A stretch of DNA of 64,000 nucleotides. Source: Amycolatopsis solani. GTDB lineage: Bacteria; Actinomycetota; Actinomycetes; Mycobacteriales; Pseudonocardiaceae. A program made the translations under genes and the position numbers. Below are positions 46,746 through 55,207 of the stretch, piece by piece. The notes under the pieces were generated by a model, which saw only the letters and a program-made list of their open reading frames with translations, did no database searches and was not told where the DNA came from. Where the stretch lies: NCBI RefSeq assembly GCF_033441515.1, contig NZ_JAWQJT010000003.1, positions 682,001 through 746,000 of the forward strand. The letters run 5' to 3'. Within the stretch, counting starts at the first letter, position 1. Each line of letters begins with the position of its first letter.

Positions 46746-47335
46746 GGTCGGGGGTCGCTGAGTCGCCCACGCGCGCGGAGGGATTGGGGCTCGGCCAGGC
46801 TCGCGGGGGCACCCAACCGCCCGGAGCGGTCGGAGTCGGCCGGGTCGCTGAGTCGCGAACGCGCGCGGAGAGATTGGGGCTCGGCCAGGCTCGCCTGGTC
46901 GCCAAGACGGCCGTAGCGGTCGGGGTCGGCCAGGCGCGCCAAGTCACCCAACCACCCCGGGCACCCGGGCCGCCCACCCCGCCCGAAACAGTCGGGCCTC
47001 GGCCAGGCGCGCCGAGTCACCCCACTACCCCGGGCCGCCCACCCCGCCTGAAACGGTCGGGCTCGGCCAGGCTCGCCGAACCACCCGGAGCGATCGTGGC
47101 CGACAGGCCCGCCGGGTCGCCCACCCCGCCCGGAACAGTCGGGCTCGGCCCGGCCCGCCGAGTCACCAACCACCCGGGGCACCCGGGCCGCTGGGTCACC
47201 CAACCGCCCGGAGCGATCGAAGTCGGCCGAGTCCGCTGGTCGCCCCACCGCCGCAACCGGAGCGCTGAAGGCGACCGATCGGTGCGGCGACCGGAGCGAT
47301 CGTGGCCGGCCAGGCCCGCCGGGAGCGCGGGCAGG
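46746..47335. repeat. Degenerate tandem repeat array
   Basis: Built from variants of CGGTCGGGCTCGGCCAGGC and GCCGAGTCACCCAACC. The clearest pair is 46751-46804 and 46841-46894, 54 bp with about 4 mismatches, exactly 90 bp apart. Further copies of TCGGCCAGGCnCGCC recur to about 47320 with irregular spacing. On the - strand a long open frame gives GRLGDPASLAEP-like repeats, but this looks like a consequence of base composition. Confidence 0.65.
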
Positions 47336-47342
47336 GGCACCG

Positions 47343-48524
47343 CTAGGCCGACAGCTCCCGTTCCAGTGGTGTCCGGAACCGGGGCACCGCGCGCACCTCG
47401 CCGAACCACTCCGTGCAGTGCTCTGCTGCCTTCTCTGCCGCCGTCTTCACCTCCGCTCCCACGTCCTCCAGCAGCCGCCAGGCGATGTCGCCTGAGGGGC
47501 GCTGGGCCCAGCCGCCCACTATCCGGCCTTGCGACCAGATCGTCGGGCCGATGTTGCCGCTGCGGTCGAACAGCGCCGCTCGGTGCGGGCCCAGGAACCA
47601 GTCGCGGTCCTGCCAGCCCATCGGGGTCGGGTCCAGGGCCGGCAGGAACGCCACCCACGGGGGTGGCGGCGGCACCGGCTCCAGGTCGTCCGGCAGCGCG
47701 ATCCCCGGTACGCCGTCGAGGTCCACCTCGGCCGGCGACAACGCGGCCAGTGCCTTCTTCGTCTGCCCCGCCGTCCAGCCCGTCCACCACCGCAGGTCGG
47801 ACGCCGGCGCCGGGCCGTACGCGTGCAGCCAGCGGCGGGCCAGCTCGGCGCGGGCCGCTTCCGGCTCCCATGCGCGCATGCCGCCGGGGACCCACTCGTC
47901 CAGTGGGTGCCAGACGTACTGCGTGCTGATCCAGCTCCCGCGCGGCCTCCCCCGCACGATGCGCCCGCCCGCCGCCAGCAGGAACAGCACCCGGCTCGTC
48001 ACGTTGCCGATCGCCTCGTACGGCTTCCCCGCCGCCATCAGCAGTTGCTGGCGCAGGCGGGGCTCGTCCTCGCTGAGCTGCTGCGCCGTCGCCGAGCCAC
48101 GCGCGCGCAGCGCCTCCTCCACCGAAGCTTCGACCGAAGCCAGCCACTTCGCCGGCTCCGGGACGTTCTCCGGGTGCCCCTGCTGCCCCAGGTGCTGCTC
48201 CAGCAGTTTCCGCTGCTTCACGACGATGTCCGCCGCGCACCCGGCCTGCACGAGCGCCGCCGTCTCCAGATCCGTCACGAACACCGTGCGCCGCATGCCG
48301 AGCAGCCGCACCAGGGAGCGGTCCTCGTAAAGCGCTTGCTCCACACCGGAAACCGCCGGAGCCGCCAGCCGCGCGGACGCCGAAAGGTGCACGGTCGCCG
48401 GGTCGGTGGCGTGCAGGGCGACGATGCCCGCGACCGCGTCCGCCACCGCGGGGGCGGGCGCAGCGAGGTGGTGGCGGACCGCGAGGCGGGCCCGGCGCTG
48501 GTCGGTGCTGATCTTCGGAGGCAC
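47343..48524 (-). CDS. Winged-helix DNA-binding protein, AlkX/YcaQ-like (HTH_42)
   Basis: 393 aa. RARLAVRHHLAAP, VADAVAGIVALHATDPATVHLSA, LVRLLGMRRTVFVTD, LRWWTGWTAGQTKKAL and RSGNIGPTIWSQGRIVGGW follow the pattern of the large actinobacterial family of winged-helix proteins related to AlkZ/YcaQ DNA glycosylases. Some members excise bulky alkylated bases, others confer self-resistance. Whether this one is a glycosylase cannot be judged without alignment of its QxQ/D region. GTG start. Stand-alone. Confidence 0.75.
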   Translation of the reverse strand: MPPKISTDQRRARLAVRHHLAAPAPAVADAVAGIVALHATDPATVHLSASARLAAPAVSGVEQALYEDRSLVRLLGMRRTVFVTDLETAALVQAGCAADIVVKQRKLLEQHLGQQGHPENVPEPAKWLASVEASVEEALRARGSATAQQLSEDEPRLRQQLLMAAGKPYEAIGNVTSRVLFLLAAGGRIVRGRPRGSWISTQYVWHPLDEWVPGGMRAWEPEAARAELARRWLHAYGPAPASDLRWWTGWTAGQTKKALAALSPAEVDLDGVPGIALPDDLEPVPPPPPWVAFLPALDPTPMGWQDRDWFLGPHRAALFDRSGNIGPTIWSQGRIVGGWAQRPSGDIAWRLLEDVGAEVKTAAEKAAEHCTEWFGEVRAVPRFRTPLERELSA

Positions 48525-48595
48525 TCCGTTTTCCTACCACCCGGCACCGACAAAAACGCCTGGAAACCCCCGCGACCAGCGGATAGTCTCGCGAC

Positions 48596-49240
48596 ATGGT
48601 CTCCGGTACGCACTTGGCGGCGTTCGCCGCGCTGACGTTCCTCATGGTCGTGGTCCCCGGGCCGAGCGTGCTGTTCACGATCAGCCGCGCGCTCACCGTC
48701 GGGCGCCGCGACGCGCTGCTCACCGTCGTCGGCAACTCCGCGGGCGTGTACACGCAGGTCGTCGCGGTCGCGTTCGGGCTCGGCGCGCTCGTGACGACGT
48801 CGGCCGCGGTCTTCACGGCGGTCAAGATCGCCGGCGCCGCCTACCTCGTCTACCTGGGGATCCAGGCGGTCCGGCACCGCCGGAAGCTGACCGACGCGAT
48901 GGCCGCGAAGGTGCGCGCCACGCCGGGCCGCGTCCTCACCGTCCTGCGCGACGGCTTCATCGTCGGCTTCGCCAACCCGAAGTCGATCGTGTTCCTCGCC
49001 GCGCTGCTCCCCCAGTTCGTCGACCCCGCCGCCGGTTCGGTGCCCGCGCAGATGCTGGTCCTCGGGCTGTGCCTGCCCGCGATCGCACTGGCCACCGACA
49101 CGGCGTGGGCGCTGGTCGCCGGCACCGCCCGCACCTGGTTCGCCCGCTCGCCGAAACGCCTGGAAGCCATCGGCGGCACCGGCGGCCTGGTCATGATCGG
49201 CCTCGGCACCGGGCTGGCGTTCACCGGCCGGGGTGACTGA
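48596..49240 (+). CDS. LysE/RhtB family amino-acid exporter
   Basis: 214 aa with six membrane helices, the family motif VVPGPSVLFTISRALTVGRR, GVYTQVVAVAFGLGAL and DGFIVGFANPKSIVFLAALLPQFV. Exports amino acids or related metabolites. -10 TAGTCT (48584-48589) lies 6 nt before the ATG. The 3' end overlaps the ArsR-type gene by 20 bp. Confidence 0.92.
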   Translation: MVSGTHLAAFAALTFLMVVVPGPSVLFTISRALTVGRRDALLTVVGNSAGVYTQVVAVAFGLGALVTTSAAVFTAVKIAGAAYLVYLGIQAVRHRRKLTDAMAAKVRATPGRVLTVLRDGFIVGFANPKSIVFLAALLPQFVDPAAGSVPAQMLVLGLCLPAIALATDTAWALVAGTARTWFARSPKRLEAIGGTGGLVMIGLGTGLAFTGRGD

Positions 49241-49547
49241 GCACCAGGTCGAGCAACCCGGGGAACGCGGCGTCGAATTCGGGGCGCCGCAACCGGTTCA
49301 GCCGCCGCGGCCCGTCGTCGCGCTGCTCGATCAGGCCCGCCGCGCGCAGCACCGCGAAGTGGTGGCTGCGGGTCGCCTTCGCCACCGGCAGGTCGAACGT
49401 GCCGCACGCCTTCGTCCACTCGGGCACGGCGGCCAGCTCGCGCAGGATGCTGCGGCGCACCGGATCGGCGACCGCGGCCAGCGCCTCCTGCAGCGAAACC
49501 TCCGCCGGGAGCGCGTGCGAGAGCCCCCGGGCCCGCGCCGTGCTCAC
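49221..49547 (-). CDS. ArsR-type winged-helix regulator
   Basis: 108 aa from the GTG at 49547. AVADPVRRSILRELAAVPEW, TRSHHFAVLRAAGLIEQRDDGPRRLNRL is the ArsR fold (recognition helix SHHFAVLRAAGL). No metal-binding CxC motif. It overlaps the LLM gene upstream (GTGA), so it is probably cotranscribed with it. Confidence 0.88.
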   Translation of the reverse strand: MSTARARGLSHALPAEVSLQEALAAVADPVRRSILRELAAVPEWTKACGTFDLPVAKATRSHHFAVLRAAGLIEQRDDGPRRLNRLRRPEFDAAFPGLLDLVLSHPGR

Positions 49548-50329
49548 CGGACCGCCTCCACCAGGCCGGGCCACCACTCGCGCGGCAGGCCGTCGAGCGG
49601 CACGACCACCTGGTCGGCCCCCGCGGCCCGGAACTCGCGCAGCCGCGCCACGACGGCGTCGAAATCGCCCCACACCGTGACGCCGTCGACCAGCCGGTCC
49701 GACAGGCCCGCGACGTCCTCGTCGGAGAAGCCCATCCGCCGGAAGTTGGCCGCGTAGCCCGGCACGCCGGCCAGGAACTTCAGCGAGCCGCCGCGGACGG
49801 TCTCCCGCATCGCGGCGGCGTCGGTCTCCGCCACCACATTCAGCAGCACGGACAGCTGCGGGCCCGCGCCGAGGATCTCCCGCGCCGACGCGACGTAATC
49901 CGTCGTCACCAGGTACGGGTACGCGCCCGAAGCGCGGTCGCGCGCCAGCCCGAGCATCCGCGGCCCGAGCGCCGAAAGGATCCGCGCGGACGGCGGCACG
50001 ACCTCCTCGATCTCGTCGAGGTAGTCGTTCAGCGCCGCCAGCGGCCGTGCCCCGTGCGCCCCGCCGAGGCCGACGACGAACCGGCCGGCGGGCAGGTCCG
50101 CGTACGTCGAGGCCACCGCGGCGGCCGGCACCCGGTCGACCGACAGGATCCCGCTGGCCACCTGGATCCGCGAGGTGCCACGGACCACCTCGGCGATCCG
50201 CGCCAGGTTGTTCTCTTGGCCGCCGGGCAGCCAGAGCGTGCTGTAGCCCAGCTCCTCCAGCTCGGCCGCCACGGCGGTGTCGGTGTCCAGCGCGGTGTGG
50301 GTGGCCCCCAGCGGCCCCAGCTTCGTCAT
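49544..50329 (-). CDS. LLM class F420-dependent oxidoreductase
   Basis: 261 aa luciferase-like (alpha/beta)8 barrel: LGYSTLWLPGGQ, RIQVASGILSVDR, RFVVGLGGAHGARP and ADQVVVPLDGL. It is close to the mycobacterial-type F420-dependent group (TIGR03620-like) as I remember it. Hydride transfer from F420H2 to an unknown substrate. ATG at 50329 has no clear ribosome site. Confidence 0.82.
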   Translation of the reverse strand: MTKLGPLGATHTALDTDTAVAAELEELGYSTLWLPGGQENNLARIAEVVRGTSRIQVASGILSVDRVPAAAVASTYADLPAGRFVVGLGGAHGARPLAALNDYLDEIEEVVPPSARILSALGPRMLGLARDRASGAYPYLVTTDYVASAREILGAGPQLSVLLNVVAETDAAAMRETVRGGSLKFLAGVPGYAANFRRMGFSDEDVAGLSDRLVDGVTVWGDFDAVVARLREFRAAGADQVVVPLDGLPREWWPGLVEAVR

Positions 50330-50361
50330 GCGCGGAGGAACCACGAAGCCGGCCGGGTTGT

Positions 50362-50416
50362 TCCCGTCAGGCCGGCTGTTCGTCCTCGGCGGAATCCCCG
50401 GCGGCTTCGGGCGGCC
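50362..50416. repeat. 55-bp direct repeat, copy 1
   Basis: Matches 50731-50785 with 3 mismatches over 55 bp at an offset of 369 bp. Copy 2 is the real 3' end of the SMC-like gene with its stop codon. Copy 1 encodes the same C-terminal peptide PPEAAGDSAEDEQPA and stop in a separate short frame. Confidence 0.85.
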
Positions 50417-50495
50417 AACGGGATGCGACGGCGATCGCGAGTACGGCCGCCGCCACCCGGCCGGACACCCGGGCGATTCGCCGGGCTCGTTCCAC
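50367..50495 (-). CDS. Small ORF ending in a copy of the SMC-like gene's tail
   Basis: 42 codons from a GTG at 50495: MERARRIARVSGRVAAAV, then LAIAVASRW and the acidic PPEAAGDSAEDEQPA. The middle could be one membrane-like helix. No ribosome site of note. It may be a remnant made by the duplication rather than a working gene. Confidence 0.3.
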   Translation of the reverse strand: MERARRIARVSGRVAAAVLAIAVASRWPPEAAGDSAEDEQPA

Positions 50496-50535
50496 CGCGT
50501 CGTCCGCGGTGCGGTCCGGCCGAAACCCATGGACC

Positions 50536-50655
50536 TCAGTGGTCGTAAGGGTCCCGGAGCTCGCGGCCGAACGCGGCGTCGAGGTCGGCGTGAAACCGCT
50601 TGGCGTCGACCATCGGGGCGTTCTCGGACATGGCGGCGAACTGCACCCGAGTCAC
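50536..50655 (-). CDS. Small ORF, 39 aa, antitoxin-tail-like
   Basis: GTG at 50655 overlaps the stop of the 22-aa ORF (GTGA). Product MTRVQFAAMSENAPMV then DAKRFHADLDAAFGREL and RDPYDH. Helical, charged, well coded. An inner ATG gives 31 aa. The function is unknown; the acidic/aromatic end recalls short antitoxin C-termini but this is weak. Confidence 0.35.
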   Translation of the reverse strand: MTRVQFAAMSENAPMVDAKRFHADLDAAFGRELRDPYDH

Positions 50656-50720
50656 GGCCGGCCGGCCGCGCAGCGGATGAGTTCGCCGATCGGGTACCGC
50701 TGCGCATGGAGACCCGACAT
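50652..50720 (-). CDS. Small ORF, 22 aa
   Basis: ATG at 50720 with GGGAGGA 8 nt upstream, directly after the SMC-like gene. Product MSGLHAQRYPIGELIRCAAG plus RP. The good ribosome site is the main support. It may simply couple translation to the next ORF. Confidence 0.35.
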   Translation of the reverse strand: MSGLHAQRYPIGELIRCAAGRP

Positions 50721-50730
50721 GTCGCGGTCC

Positions 50731-50785
50731 TCCCGTCACGCCGGCTGCTCGTCCTCCGCGGAATCCCCGGCGGCTTCGGGCGGCC
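50731..50785. repeat. 55-bp direct repeat, copy 2 (3' end of the SMC-like gene)
   Basis: Partner of 50362-50416. It covers the last 16 codons of the SMC-like gene and 5 bp after its stop. Confidence 0.85.
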
Positions 50786-53700
50786 GGGTAAACATCCGCG
50801 TCGCCGAGAGCCGTGCGACGCCGTCCGGGTCGCCCAGGTCGTCCAGGGAGTTGCGGACCGTCGAGTCGACCGACAGGTACTTGCGGCCCGCGCGCAGGTC
50901 CGCGTCGTTGCGCAGCCGGACGATCAGCGGGAACTCCGACAGCGCGCCCGCGTCGAACAGGCCGGTCGTGTAGATCAGCTGGACGCCCAGTGCCTCGGCC
51001 ACCGCCCGCTGCAGCTCCAGCAGGTACCCGGCGGACGCGCGGCCGATCGGGTTGTCCAGGAACAGCACGCCCGAGTGCCGGTTGCGGGCCTTGCCGCGGT
51101 TGTTGGCGCGCAGCGCCGCCAGCGTGCAGTACAGGATGATCGCCGCGGTCAGCTGCTGGCCGCCCGAGAAGACGTCGCGGATCTCCGAGACGCGCTGGCG
51201 TTCGGTCCGCAGCACCGAGTCCGGCTTGAGCATGTCGACGCGGAAGCCCTTGGGCGCCGCCGCCCGGACGCCGCGCAGCACCAGGGAAAGCCCGTCGCGC
51301 TTGACGTCCCGGCCGTCGGCGGTCTTGCCGACCGCGGCCTCGTCGACGACCTCGCCGAGCTTCTCGGCGAGCGCGTTGTCCTCCAGCTCGGTGAAGCGGA
51401 TGCGGAGGAACTCCTGCCCGGACCAGTCGCCGAGGCCGTCCGGCAGCCGGGAGACGCGCTGGGCCGAGCGCAACGTCCGGAGCGCGCCGTCGACCATGCC
51501 CTGCAGGCGCGTGATGATGCCGCCGCGGTGCCGGTCGATCTGCGCGAGGTCGTCGGTGAGCGAGCGCAGCCGCGGCCGCAGCGCCTCGGCCCACTCGGCG
51601 GCGTGCGCCGGGAGCTGGTCGCGCTTGACCGAGATGACCTGCTGGCGGACCGGGGTGCTCAGCTTCTCGAACCGCTTCTCCGTCGCGTACTGCGCCAGCT
51701 GGTCCGCGGCCGCGCGCACCCGCCGGTCACCGGCGTCGGCGGCGTCCTGGGCGTCGGTGAAGGTGGCGTTCAGCCGCGTGTGCTGGGCGCGCGCGGTGTC
51801 GACGTCGCCGTCGTAGGCGACCGCGTCCGTGTCGGTCACCAGGTGCGCCATCGACTCCGCGAGCAGCGAGAAGCCGGACGCCGAACTGCGCGCCGACTCC
51901 AGCGTCGCTTCGGCCGCGGCCCGGCGTTCCTGCAGCTCTTCCCACTTCCGGGCGGCGGCGGACGCTTCCAGCCCGGCCGCGTCGATCAGCTCCAGGCCGT
52001 GCTCGACGTCGCGCGGCTTCTCCCCCGTGGCGCCGGGCTGCGCCGGCAGCGAGTCCAGCTCCGCGCGCCGCGTCGAGACGAGCCCGATGGCCTCGGTGCG
52101 CTCGTCCTCGCAGCCGTCGACGACGCGGCGGGCGCGCGCCAAGGCGGCCGCGCGGGCCGAGGCATCTGAGCCGTCGGGTGTCTCCAGCAGCTCGGCCGCC
52201 CGCGCCCGGACGGCCGCGTCGAGCGACTCGACCGCCGAGCCCGCGGCCGCTTCGGCGGATTCGGCCTGCTCCAGCTCGGCCCGCAGGTCGCTGCCGACCT
52301 CGACCTTCGCGTACGACTCGGACGCCGACAGGTAGGTCCGGCGCAGCGCGTCGACCGGCTCGGCCGGCACCGGGCCGTCGGCGGCGTCGGCCGCGCCCGG
52401 CACCTCGGCGAGTTCGGCGCGCGCGGTGGTCGCGGTCCGGCGGTGGCCGTCGGCGGTGCGTTGCTCCTCCCCCGCCTGCTCGCGCAGCCGCGCGGCCTTG
52501 CCCGCCGCGTCGGACGCCTGCAGGTCGGCGCGCTCGGCGATCTCGGTCGCGCGCTCGACGTCTTCGGTCCACTCCGCGATCCGCGCACTGCGGGCACCCA
52601 GCTCGCCGAGCCGCCGGGCGCGTTCCTCCGCCTCGGCCGCGGCCGCCCGCAGCTCGGGGACGCGCTCCCGCAGCGACGCCGCTTTCTCGCTCAGCCGCGC
52701 GAATTCCGCGTCGGCCTGCGTGAGCGCCGTGCGCGCGGTCTCCCGCGCGGTCCGGGCCGCCTGGGCCTGCTCGGCCAGCGTCGCGACGGCGCCGGGCGGG
52801 TAGTCCTCGCGCCAGGTGGTGAGCTTCCACGTCAGCGCGCCGTCCGCGGCCAGCTTGGCGGACAGCGCCTCCAGCCGCCGCTGCCGCTCGGTGTGCCGCC
52901 GCGCCACGGCTTCGCGCTCGGCGTCGGCGGCTTCTTCGTCGTACATCGCGGGGTTCGGCGGCACGAGGAACTCGACGCCGGGCGCGGCGGGCGCCTCGGC
53001 CAGCAGGGCTTCGGTGGTGCCGACGGCGATGGTCGCGGACGGCAGCAGCCGCCGCGTCGTGAGCACTTCGCGGGCGCGGTCCACGTGCGCGGCGTCGTTC
53101 AGGAGCACGCCGGACACCAGCTGCGGCACGCTTTCCAGGACTTCGGCCCGCCGGTCGGCGTCCAGTTTGGACAGATAGCGCCAGCCGGACCACGCGGTGA
53201 TCCCGGCTTCTTCGAGCGCGTCGAGCGCGGCCTGGACGTCTTCGGGCGGCGGCAGCAGCCCGCCGGAGCCGAGAGCCGCGAGAGCCCGCTCGTCGGCGGA
53301 CTCCTCCATTCGCAGCGCGGTCTGCTCCTTCTCGACGGCCGCGCTCGCCTCGCGCAGCCGTTCCAGCAGCACCGGCAGGTCGCTTTCGAGGGCGACGTCG
53401 TCCGCGCCGAGCAGCTCGACCAGGCGGCCTTCGGCGGCGAGCGCGTCGGTCCGGCGGTGCGCGCGGTCGAGGTCCTCGGTCGCGCGCTCGAAGCGGTCCT
53501 GCGTGGTGCCCGCGAGCTGGTGGGCCTCGTTCACGGCCCGTTGCGCCGCTTGGAGGTCCGCGGCGACGCGGTCGAGTTCCTGCTCGCGCCGGGCCAGCTC
53601 CGAAGCGGCCTGCTCGGCCACCGACCGCGCGGTCCGCGACGCTTCGGCGACGTCGGCGCCCGAGGGCAGCAGCCCGGCGCGGACGGCGTTCTGGACCTCT

Positions 53701-55196
53701 TCGCGCAGTTCGGTGATCCGCGTGGTCAGCCCGCGGGCCTCGGCCCGGCGGGCGGCCGCGAGGTTGGCGGCTTCGTCGCGTTCGGTCTGCGCTTTCTCGG
53801 CTTCGGCGCGCAACGCGCCCGCGTGCGCCTCGGCCTTGTCCGCCTGGCGCTGGGCGTCCTGCGCCAGCGCGTGCAACCCGCGCGCGAGCGCGGAAGCGGC
53901 GTCGTTGCGCGCCCGCAGCGCCGGCCGCGCCTTCTCCTCGCGGTTGCCGACGAGCTCGCGCAGGTCCTTCGCCTTGCGGGCGGCGTTCAGCTGGTTGAGC
54001 ACGGTGGCCGTCTCACGCCAGGCTTCGGCCTCGGTCTTCGCCGCGGCCAGCTCGGCGTCGACGCGCTTGCGGACCTCCTGGGCCTCGTCGAGGCGCAGCA
54101 CGGCGACCAGCCGGCGCAGCTCGGTGACGGCCGCGGCGAGCCGCCGGTGGTCGCCCTCGGCGAGCTTCTCCGCGGACTTGACCTCGGTGACGTGGTCTTC
54201 GAGCCCGGACAGCCTCGCGTTCTCCAGCTCGTTGCGCGCGACGACCCGCCCGGCCAGCTCGGCCATGTCGGCTTTCGCCGATCCGGCGATCTTCCGCGAC
54301 TCCGCGGCGACGCCTTCTTCGGCGGCCAGCGGCCCCAGCAGCTCCAGCGCGCCCGCCACGAAGTCACGCTCGGACAGCAGATCCCCGCGCTGCGCGAGGT
54401 TGTGCGCGTAGGCCGAGACGACCTCGGCGAGGTCCTTCGGCTCGTCCTCGGAGATCACCGCGCGCAGCAGGAACTCGACGAACGCGTCGTCGGTGCCGAA
54501 CGCGAACGCGTCCGCCGCTTCCCCTTCGCCGGCGTTCATCGCGCGCTGGTAGCGGAACAGCTCGGTGTCGAGGCCGAGGGAGTCGAGCCGGCCGGTCCAC
54601 TCGTGGTGACGGCGGGTCCAGGACAGCTCCAGCTCGGGCTCGGCCAGCTGCGCGGCGGTGAGCTTGTCGTGGAAGCCGGACATGGTGAGCAGCCGGCCGT
54701 CCTGGGTCATCGGCAGGGAATCGAGCCCCAGCGCCGATGTCGGGCGGAAGCAGTACCAGGAGTCGACGAGGTTCTCGGAGTCGGCGGACACCACGTGCCC
54801 GCGCCACTCGGAGACCTTGCCGGTGATGATCCGGTGGCCGCTCTCGACGTGCAGCCACTCCAGCACGACGTGCGAAACGTCCTTGGCGGCGACGAACTTC
54901 TCGAGGACCTTGGTGCTCGTGGTGCCGACGACCTGGCGGCGGCCGGGCAGCATGACCGAGAAGATCAGCTTGATGAGCACGGACTTGCCGCCGCCGTTCT
55001 CGAGGAACAGCACGCTCGCCGGCGACGGGCGGCGCAGCTCGGCCGGCCCGGTCGCGTGGATGCCGGCGCTGAACAGCGCGTCCTGCTGGGGCGCGGTGAT
55101 CTTGGCGCCGACGCCGCTGAAGTCGAGCACGACGTCCTGGTAGCGGGCACCCGCCGGGCCCACCGAATGCAGGCGGACCCGCGAAAGCTCGTACAT
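50736..55196 (-). CDS. SMC/MukB-like large coiled-coil ATPase
   Basis: 1486 aa. Walker A FLENGGGKS at residues 64-72. Long coiled coil from about 320 to 640, a non-coiled hinge-like part at about 660-770 (ITAWSGWRYLSKLD, VSGVLLNDAAHVDRA), a second coiled coil to about 1180, then the head with signature VFSGGQQLTAA (about 1338) and Walker B GVLFLDNPIGRASA (about 1375). This is the split-head layout of SMC, MukB and JetC. The Glu after the Walker B Asp is Asn here. The gene is third in an operon with a winged-helix-like and a helical protein, so it is probably the motor of a condensin-like complex. AAAAGGGGAG precedes the ATG. The tail is acidic. Confidence 0.72.
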   Translation of the reverse strand: MYELSRVRLHSVGPAGARYQDVVLDFSGVGAKITAPQQDALFSAGIHATGPAELRRPSPASVLFLENGGGKSVLIKLIFSVMLPGRRQVVGTTSTKVLEKFVAAKDVSHVVLEWLHVESGHRIITGKVSEWRGHVVSADSENLVDSWYCFRPTSALGLDSLPMTQDGRLLTMSGFHDKLTAAQLAEPELELSWTRRHHEWTGRLDSLGLDTELFRYQRAMNAGEGEAADAFAFGTDDAFVEFLLRAVISEDEPKDLAEVVSAYAHNLAQRGDLLSERDFVAGALELLGPLAAEEGVAAESRKIAGSAKADMAELAGRVVARNELENARLSGLEDHVTEVKSAEKLAEGDHRRLAAAVTELRRLVAVLRLDEAQEVRKRVDAELAAAKTEAEAWRETATVLNQLNAARKAKDLRELVGNREEKARPALRARNDAASALARGLHALAQDAQRQADKAEAHAGALRAEAEKAQTERDEAANLAAARRAEARGLTTRITELREEVQNAVRAGLLPSGADVAEASRTARSVAEQAASELARREQELDRVAADLQAAQRAVNEAHQLAGTTQDRFERATEDLDRAHRRTDALAAEGRLVELLGADDVALESDLPVLLERLREASAAVEKEQTALRMEESADERALAALGSGGLLPPPEDVQAALDALEEAGITAWSGWRYLSKLDADRRAEVLESVPQLVSGVLLNDAAHVDRAREVLTTRRLLPSATIAVGTTEALLAEAPAAPGVEFLVPPNPAMYDEEAADAEREAVARRHTERQRRLEALSAKLAADGALTWKLTTWREDYPPGAVATLAEQAQAARTARETARTALTQADAEFARLSEKAASLRERVPELRAAAAEAEERARRLGELGARSARIAEWTEDVERATEIAERADLQASDAAGKAARLREQAGEEQRTADGHRRTATTARAELAEVPGAADAADGPVPAEPVDALRRTYLSASESYAKVEVGSDLRAELEQAESAEAAAGSAVESLDAAVRARAAELLETPDGSDASARAAALARARRVVDGCEDERTEAIGLVSTRRAELDSLPAQPGATGEKPRDVEHGLELIDAAGLEASAAARKWEELQERRAAAEATLESARSSASGFSLLAESMAHLVTDTDAVAYDGDVDTARAQHTRLNATFTDAQDAADAGDRRVRAAADQLAQYATEKRFEKLSTPVRQQVISVKRDQLPAHAAEWAEALRPRLRSLTDDLAQIDRHRGGIITRLQGMVDGALRTLRSAQRVSRLPDGLGDWSGQEFLRIRFTELEDNALAEKLGEVVDEAAVGKTADGRDVKRDGLSLVLRGVRAAAPKGFRVDMLKPDSVLRTERQRVSEIRDVFSGGQQLTAAIILYCTLAALRANNRGKARNRHSGVLFLDNPIGRASAGYLLELQRAVAEALGVQLIYTTGLFDAGALSEFPLIVRLRNDADLRAGRKYLSVDSTVRNSLDDLGDPDGVARLSATRMFTRPPEAAGDSAEDEQPA

Positions 55197-55207
55197 CTAC
55201 TCCCCTT

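Noticed and set aside
46746..47335. CRISPR array
   Set aside because: Units are degenerate and irregularly spaced, with no conserved repeat/spacer alternation and no cas genes.
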